A stretch of 49,752 nucleotides of DNA from an uncultured Bacteroidales bacterium. Its GTDB lineage: Bacteria; Bacteroidota; Bacteroidia; Bacteroidales; FEN-979. The position numbers and the translations under genes are program-made. Below, one piece after another: positions 45,113-49,752 of the stretch. The stretch spans positions 1 through 49,752 of the forward strand of contig CAIJYT010000037.1 of NCBI GenBank assembly GCA_903824935.1, given 5' to 3'. The notes under the pieces are model-generated. The model was not told the origin of the DNA. It did not search any database and worked only from the letters and a program-made list of their open reading frames with translations. The first letter of the stretch is position 1. Each line of letters starts with the position of its first letter.

Positions 45113-46801
45113 TTATTTTACAAACTGCTTTGCATAATATTTGGCTGTGAGTTTTTCGCCTGTGGCCTTTTCTATCATATCATTCCAGTAATACCTGTTG
45201 GCCGGCATAAAGATCTTAGCCTTAAGGTATTCACCGACTGCTTTATTATTTGCAAAACTCTGGAATTTCAGGTCCTCCGATTTGATCACATTCGTCACAA
45301 TATAATAATACAGTTGTGATGCCAGGAGTTCGCCCATGAGGTAATTATGATAATAGCATGGTACCGTGGCAATATGAATCTTTGTAGCCCAGTCAGGTTC
45401 GTTGCGTCCTTCGGGACGTTTCAGCAGCTGGTATTTCTCAACACAATCCCACCAAAGCTTGTTCAGGTCCTGGTCGGGGGTCTCATACATGCTCTTTTCA
45501 AAATGATACATCACCTGGGCCCAACGGCTGAACACCAGCTGGTCAAGACGGAGGGTCTTGAAACAATTATCGGCAATCTTCATTTTTTCCTCCTCGCTGA
45601 TTCCCGCCATATCTTTCATCCACTGCGGATTAGAAGAGAACCGCCCGAACATCATGGCAATGGACTCGGTGGTAAAAGTATGTGCCGGATCACGGATAAT
45701 GAATGGAAGGTTGAAATCCTTGTACCTGTCATACACAGAATGTCCGAACTCATGAAGCAGGGTGCCCATCCAGATGCTGTTGGGTTTTACATTGCATAAC
45801 ACCCGCACATCGCCAAGCTTATCAATATCAGTGCAGAACGCATGCTGGTTCTTGCCCGGTTTTTCAAACAGGTCGCTGTTCTTCATGATCTCATCAACAG
45901 GCAGGCCGATCCCACTGTAATACGCCTTAACCATCGCCGGAAGGTCCTTGTCCTGATAATATTTATCAATGTCCACTGCATAGATCTTAGGAGCCTGCTG
46001 GAAGAAACGGTTCTGATAGTTCCACGGCCTGAGATCGTCCTTGCTTTTCAGGTTATAATATTTTACAAAATATGCGTCAATATCGCCCTTGGCCTGTGCA
46101 AACGCACCTTTAGTAAGGCTGTCGAGCTCCTCGAAAATCTTCCTCACATCCCCGGGATCCTGGTCTCCGAGGGTCAGGCTCATATCATGAAAATTTTTGA
46201 ATCCTAGGTCATGGGCAACATCATTTCTTACCTTGACCAGCTTTTTCAGATCATCAGCTACCAGGGGACCTATTTTCTTCTGGGCTTCCCAAACTTCCTG
46301 CTGGTATTTAATGTCTTTGGATGACCGAAGTACATCTTCAACATCATTATCGGATAGCTTTTTACCCCTTACTTCCGTACGGAAGTTGCTGTATTTCTGT
46401 TCGATCGCACTTTGCATCCGGATCATGGTATTAAGCTTGGCTGTATCGGCCTTTGCCATAATGAATGAACGGTACAGAACATCTAGCTCTCTTGACAGAA
46501 GGCTGTCGGAAATAAGCCCAGAGACCTTGATCACTTCAAGTTTCTTCAGGCTTTCCTTGTCGGCATAAAATGCCATCATCTTCATATTCAGGTCTTCCGA
46601 TTTCTTATAATCTTCGGGCTTCCCCGAAATCGAAGCATCCCAGGCAGCTATGGTAGCCTGTTTGTAAAGCGGAATGATCACCGAATCATGGTGGGCAATA
46701 AAGGCTTTCAGATCCTTGTTCATTTTCTCTTTTTTTGAAGTGCAGCTGCTTATTAGCAGTAAACTCATTGCCAGCAGCGCCAGGGTTTTTAGTGTTTTCA
46801 T
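45113..46801 (-). CDS. M2 family metallopeptidase lipoprotein (ACE-like dipeptidyl carboxypeptidase)
   Basis: 562-residue predicted lipoprotein (signal ending LISSC). The zinc motif is H350-E351-xx-H354 in LLHEFGHSVYD, with the third ligand probably the glutamate in TTESIAMMF. The overall helical plan and the PWNYQNRFFQ and DKLGDVRVLC segments match the M2 peptidyl-dipeptidase family as known in bacteria. It would remove C-terminal dipeptides from peptides in the periplasm or at the surface. No exact -7 box was found; cysS lies upstream in the same direction, 79 bp away. Confidence 0.88.
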   Translation of the reverse strand: MKTLKTLALLAMSLLLISSCTSKKEKMNKDLKAFIAHHDSVIIPLYKQATIAAWDASISGKPEDYKKSEDLNMKMMAFYADKESLKKLEVIKVSGLISDSLLSRELDVLYRSFIMAKADTAKLNTMIRMQSAIEQKYSNFRTEVRGKKLSDNDVEDVLRSSKDIKYQQEVWEAQKKIGPLVADDLKKLVKVRNDVAHDLGFKNFHDMSLTLGDQDPGDVRKIFEELDSLTKGAFAQAKGDIDAYFVKYYNLKSKDDLRPWNYQNRFFQQAPKIYAVDIDKYYQDKDLPAMVKAYYSGIGLPVDEIMKNSDLFEKPGKNQHAFCTDIDKLGDVRVLCNVKPNSIWMGTLLHEFGHSVYDRYKDFNLPFIIRDPAHTFTTESIAMMFGRFSSNPQWMKDMAGISEEEKMKIADNCFKTLRLDQLVFSRWAQVMYHFEKSMYETPDQDLNKLWWDCVEKYQLLKRPEGRNEPDWATKIHIATVPCYYHNYLMGELLASQLYYYIVTNVIKSEDLKFQSFANNKAVGEYLKAKIFMPANRYYWNDMIEKATGEKLTAKYYAKQFVK

Positions 46802-46858
46802 CTTCTATGTGTTAAGTTAATTGTCGTTATGAACCCAAGAAACCCGCATTTGTAGATT

Positions 46859-46879
46859 GTACGTGGTACATGGTACATC
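46859..46879. repeat. GTACATG heptamer repeat
   Basis: GTACGTG, GTACATG and GTACATC in tandem, ending 1 bp before the cysS stop codon. Confidence 0.7.
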
Positions 46880-46880
46880 A

Positions 46881-48362
46881 TTATTTCCCCAGCTCCCAGG
46901 TACTTCCATCCTTACCGTCCTTGACAGTGATCTCAAGTTTCTGCAGCGCATCCCTGATCTGGTCGGAAGTTCCCCAATCCTTTTTCTCCCTCGAGCTTTG
47001 CCTTATGTTTAACACCAGCTCCATCAGGCCTTTAAGATAGTCTGAATTGTCGCCCGAAAGCTCGCTTTTCAAACCCAGTATATCAAACACAAAGGTGTTG
47101 AATGTTTTTTTCAGAAGTTCAAGATCTTCAGCCGAAATGCTTTCTTTCTTATCATTCACCGAATTGATGATCCTGACCCCTTCGAACAGGTTGGCGATAA
47201 CGATGGGGCTGTTAAAGTCATCGTTCATGGCCTCATAGCAGGCATCCCGAAGTGCTGTGATCCGTGAATCGTGATCCGTGATCCGTGAATCGTGAACAGT
47301 GAGATGGTCAAGGATCCCGATAGCGGCAAACAGCCGTTTCAGCCCCTTTTCTGCTGCCTGTAATGCCTCGTTTGAAAAATCAAGGGTGCTGCGGTAATGA
47401 GCCTGGAGAATGAAAAACCTTATCGTCATCGGGCTGTAAGCCTGTATCAGGGAGGCATGAGACCCGCTGAAGAACTCATCCAAAGTAATAAAATTACCCA
47501 GTGATTTCCCCATTTTCTGGCCGTTGATAGTGACCATATTGTTATGCATCCAGTACTTCACCGATTCATGCCCCAGGGCACTCTGGTTCTGGGCTATCTC
47601 CGATTCATGATGAGGAAATAAAAGATCCATCCCTCCCCCGTGAATATCGAAAAACTCACCCAGGTACCTTGTCCCCATGGCAGAACATTCAAGATGCCAG
47701 CCGGGAAAACCGTCACTCCATGGCGAAGGCCACCTCATGATATGTTCGGGCTGGGCTTTCTTCCATAATGCAAAATCGGCAGGGTTTCGTTTTTCATCCT
47801 GCCCTTCCAACTCGCGGGTATTTGCAAGTAGATCGTCAAGCACCCTGCCTGAAAGCTTTCCGTATTGAAAGGTTTTACTGTACTTCTCTATGTCAAAATA
47901 AACCGACCCGTTCACTTCATACCCATATCCCGCATCCAGTATCTTTTTTACAAATTCGATCTGCTCTATCATATGCCCCGAAGCCCGCGGTTCAATACTT
48001 GGCCGTTTCACATTCAGAGCATCCATGAAGATAAAATACCTGTCGGCATAATACTGGGCAACTTCCATTGGCTCAAGCTGTTCAAGCCTTGCTTTCTTTG
48101 CGATCTTGTCCTCACCCTCGTCAAGGTCATGCTCAAGGTGGCCTACATCGGTGATGTTCCTTACATACCTCACTTTATAACCGAGGTGCTTCAAATAACG
48201 GAATACCAGGTCGAAGCAAATCGCGGGACGGGCATGCCCGAGGTGGGGATCTCCGTAGACCGTTGGCCCGCAAACGTACATACCGACAAAGGGTGGATTG
48301 ATGGGTTCGAATAACTCCCTGGTCCTTGATAAGGTATTGAAAAGAAATAAGCTGGATTCCAT
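46881..48362 (-). CDS. cysS: Cysteine--tRNA ligase
   Basis: Class I synthetase charging tRNA-Cys, 493 residues. The N-terminal zinc cysteine is in [10 protein letters not shown], the HIGH-type motif is HLGH, and the KMSKS-type motif is KMGKS. The anticodon-binding helical bundle follows. Residues 357-369 read [13 protein letters not shown], a two-fold repeat encoded by 7-bp tandem DNA units, placed between the catalytic core and the conserved [12 protein letters not shown]. This looks like an in-frame insertion of intergenic-type repeat DNA. The essential motifs are intact, so the enzyme is probably active. It has its own -7 box. Confidence 0.95.
   Translation of the reverse strand: MESSLFLFNTLSRTRELFEPINPPFVGMYVCGPTVYGDPHLGHARPAICFDLVFRYLKHLGYKVRYVRNITDVGHLEHDLDEGEDKIAKKARLEQLEPMEVAQYYADRYFIFMDALNVKRPSIEPRASGHMIEQIEFVKKILDAGYGYEVNGSVYFDIEKYSKTFQYGKLSGRVLDDLLANTRELEGQDEKRNPADFALWKKAQPEHIMRWPSPWSDGFPGWHLECSAMGTRYLGEFFDIHGGGMDLLFPHHESEIAQNQSALGHESVKYWMHNNMVTINGQKMGKSLGNFITLDEFFSGSHASLIQAYSPMTIRFFILQAHYRSTLDFSNEALQAAEKGLKRLFAAIGILDHLTVHDSRITDHDSRITALRDACYEAMNDDFNSPIVIANLFEGVRIINSVNDKKESISAEDLELLKKTFNTFVFDILGLKSELSGDNSDYLKGLMELVLNIRQSSREKKDWGTSDQIRDALQKLEITVKDGKDGSTWELGK
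47260..47301. repeat. 7-bp tandem repeat inside cysS
   Basis: Six consecutive 7-mers on the plus strand: ATCCGTG, AATCGTG, ATCCGTG, ATCCGTG, AATCGTG and AACAGTG. On the coding strand they read CACGGAT/CACGATT, related to the GATTCAC words of the intergenic palindromic elements. Confidence 0.9.
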
Positions 48363-48381
48363 GCTTTAAAGATAAACAAGA

Positions 48382-48389
48382 CAAAGGTA
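48382..48389 (-). promoter_or_regulatory. Bacteroidota -7 box for cysS
   Basis: The minus strand reads TACCTTTG, an exact TAnnTTTG match, 19 nt before the ATG at 48362. Confidence 0.55.
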
Positions 48390-48448
48390 AATATTTTTGG
48401 AACTTTTGGCGGTACACCGGCAATATCAGGATTTCACCGGAACAAAAA

Positions 48449-48593
48449 ATGGTATTAATCCCGGGGCAGAGCCCTGGACCCGGGTTCCGCGTCACTGGGG
48501 CTGGGGATTGGCAGGGAGAGAATCAATGGTATGAACCCCGGGGCAAGCCCCGGCCCCTGATTCCGCAGCAAGGAGGGAATTTATAGGGAGAGA
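48449..48593. repeat. Two tandem GC-rich hairpin units
   Basis: The intergenic region 48363-48678 holds two diverged direct repeats beginning AATGGTAT at 48449 and 48525 (period 76 bp) and ending GGGAGAGA. Each contains a GC hairpin such as CCGGGGCAAGCCCCGG. They contrast with the AT-rich surroundings. No gene is seen in this gap. Confidence 0.75.
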
Positions 48594-48678
48594 TTAAATA
48601 TTTATCTTATTTTTATTTAGATTGATTATATTTTAATTTATTGTTTTACCTTGCTGGCCATTACCAATTAATATCAGT

Positions 48679-49434
48679 ATGAATTTAACCAAAAAGCACA
48701 TGAAAAATTATATATTAACGGCACTTGCCTGTTTCCTGATGGTCACCGGCAGCATGGCCCAGACAGCTCCGGAAACTCCCGCCACAGTGGTGGAAACAAT
48801 GTATATACTTCCTAAGAGGGGTATGGAGAATAAACTGGAAGCGGCCATCAAGGCACATAATGCAAAATTCCATCCAGCCGGCCCGTTTGTTGCCGGGCTT
48901 CGCAAGGTTGAATACGGGGAGAAAGCAGGTTGGTATGTTTTTGTTTACGGACCGACAACCTATGACAACATCGACAACCGTCCCGAAAAGGCCAACGGTC
49001 ATGATGTTGACTGGAGTACCACTACAGATCCGCTGATCGAGACTTATGGAACCACCACACTCTGGAACCTGAACAAAGATCTTTCATTTGGATTCGACAT
49101 TCTTCAGAAGTCTAAGTACTACGAATTATGGTCAGTAAAGCTGAAGGATGGCGAATATTATCGTTTCAAAGCCCTCAGCGAAAAGCTGAAGAAAGCCTAC
49201 GAGTCCTTGGGGAACACAGCTTTTGTTGTGTATGAAAGTCCCCTTCACAACGCCAATGGCCAGGATATCAGCCTGATCTGGAGTTTCAATACGTACAAGG
49301 AGTGGGCTGATGATCCGGGACCCAAGGCTGCGTATGAGAAGATTTATGGCGCCGGAAGCTGGCAGAATATGATGAAGGAATGGAGGGATATCTGCGTTGA
49401 TTTCAGCGATGAGCTCCGTTCGTTCGTAAGGTAA
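48679..49434 (+). CDS. Secreted protein of unknown function, possible dimeric alpha/beta-barrel fold
   Basis: 251 residues with a signal peptide ending SMAQ. Two halves share a similar layout (TMYILPKRGMENKLEAAIKA and YELWSVKLKDGEYYRFKALS), each a beta strand followed by a helix with later Trp/Tyr-rich strands. This is reminiscent of a duplicated ferredoxin-like (ABM/NIPSNAP-type) fold. I do not recognise a named family. The alternative ATG at 48700 gives MKNYILTALACFLMV, a cleaner signal peptide. It stands alone between hairpin-rich intergenic stretches. Confidence 0.78.
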   Translation: MNLTKKHMKNYILTALACFLMVTGSMAQTAPETPATVVETMYILPKRGMENKLEAAIKAHNAKFHPAGPFVAGLRKVEYGEKAGWYVFVYGPTTYDNIDNRPEKANGHDVDWSTTTDPLIETYGTTTLWNLNKDLSFGFDILQKSKYYELWSVKLKDGEYYRFKALSEKLKKAYESLGNTAFVVYESPLHNANGQDISLIWSFNTYKEWADDPGPKAAYEKIYGAGSWQNMMKEWRDICVDFSDELRSFVR

Positions 49435-49460
49435 TTTCCATTAACGTTTCAGAACATTTC

Positions 49461-49508
49461 AGATGCGACCCGGGCCCCGGCAGTACTGCCGGGGCCCGGG
49501 TTGCATCT
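49461..49508. repeat. 48-bp near-perfect GC palindrome
   Basis: All 24 base pairs form around the centre 49484/49485, one of them G-T (49467/49502). It lies 26 bp after the stop of the preceding gene and could act as a terminator hairpin or mRNA-end stabiliser, but no T-run follows. Confidence 0.85.
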
Positions 49509-49574
49509 TGTAATTCCAAATTTTTCCGCATTTCGTTCAATTTATATATTTTTACAGGAGCTTTATCAATCAGG

Positions 49575-49709
49575 ATGAACAGTTTAACCGGGTATAAAAC
49601 ATCTCTCTCCCCCTGGGTCATCTTCCTCGCATTTTTCAATATTATTCTCCATTGGACATTTTATCCTGATCAATTCATTAAAAGTAATACCTTTTTATTA
49701 AATGCCTGA
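49575..49709 (+). CDS. Possible small membrane protein
   Basis: A 44-residue frame MNSLTGYKTSLSPWVIFLAF continuing to FLLNA, with one hydrophobic segment (WVIFLAFFNIILHW). It could be a small membrane protein, or the truncated or frameshifted start of a longer gene near the window edge. There is no clear promoter and no family match. Confidence 0.3.
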   Translation: MNSLTGYKTSLSPWVIFLAFFNIILHWTFYPDQFIKSNTFLLNA

Positions 49710-49752
49710 TTTCACTAACTTCACGTCTCATTTCAATTAGCACCCGATGGAT

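Noticed and set aside
3814-48678. tRNA or other structured RNA genes in the intergenic gaps
   Set aside because: I read through the gaps between genes and saw no cloverleaf or CCA-type ends and no known riboswitch pattern; a covariance-model search would be needed to be certain.

Overview
The window is ordinary chromosomal DNA of a Bacteroidota bacterium, most likely a Bacteroidales-type environmental or anaerobic lineage. Three things support this. Several secreted proteins end in type IX secretion (T9SS) sorting domains, and a PorZ-like T9SS component is present. Gene starts are repeatedly preceded by the Bacteroidota -7 box TAnnTTTG (exact matches upstream of topA, miaB, the polysaccharide export gene, lysS, the deiminase, the CDF transporter, the LysM transglycosylase, tetR, tyrS and cysS). 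Shine-Dalgarno sequences are mostly absent. I see no rRNA, tRNA, CRISPR array, prophage, transposase or integrase.

Layout. 1-3.8 kb: divergent topA and miaB. 3.9-9.6 kb: an exopolysaccharide export lipoprotein, a BY-kinase/chain-length regulator split by a frameshift, and the sulfate-activating pair cysD/cysN. 9.7-14.5 kb: a PorZ-like protein, recO and lysS. 14.5-19.3 kb: a T9SS-exported deiminase with all catalytic residues of Porphyromonas PPAD, a CDF metal transporter and a LysM lytic transglycosylase. 19.5-27.3 kb: a TetR-headed efflux operon of the YbhGFSR type (TolC, HlyD, DUF2147 protein, two separate ABC ATPases, a small membrane protein, two ABC-2 permeases). 27.3-36.6 kb: an MltF-like transglycosylase, an NAD-dependent epimerase, a lipoprotein/PepSY-type pair, a transglutaminase-like protein, an SPFH protein with a 57-residue ribbon-helix-helix microgene, an alpha/beta hydrolase, a DUF1648-like protein and tyrS. 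36.6-45.0 kb: two paralogous T9SS surface proteins of different length flanking a TPR/HTH signalling protein. 45.1-49.8 kb: an M2 metallopeptidase, cysS, a small secreted protein and hairpin-rich intergenic DNA.

The most unusual signal is not a gene. Three intergenic elements of 129-130 bp (8188-8316, 12807-12935, 19324-19453) are imperfect palindromes built from 7-bp words resembling GATTTAC. Each arm has the same mirrored block order, 7-8-7-7-13-7-7 on the left and the reverse on the right, although the bases vary. Related 7-bp or 8-bp tandem repeats occur at many other gene borders. One set has entered the cysS coding region in frame as a 13-residue insert, another forms the end of the epimerase gene, and a third makes a perfect 28-bp inverted repeat flanking about 4.9 kb of the efflux region, one copy lying between the two ABC ATPase genes. 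These repeats may be an undescribed family of small non-coding elements.

Other points of note are a one-base frameshift in the BY-kinase gene close to an in-frame T TTT TTA slippery heptamer, a tail of 17 tyrosines alternating with glycine in the same kinase, and a leftover second copy of a T9SS C-terminal strand just after the stop of the large surface protein gene.
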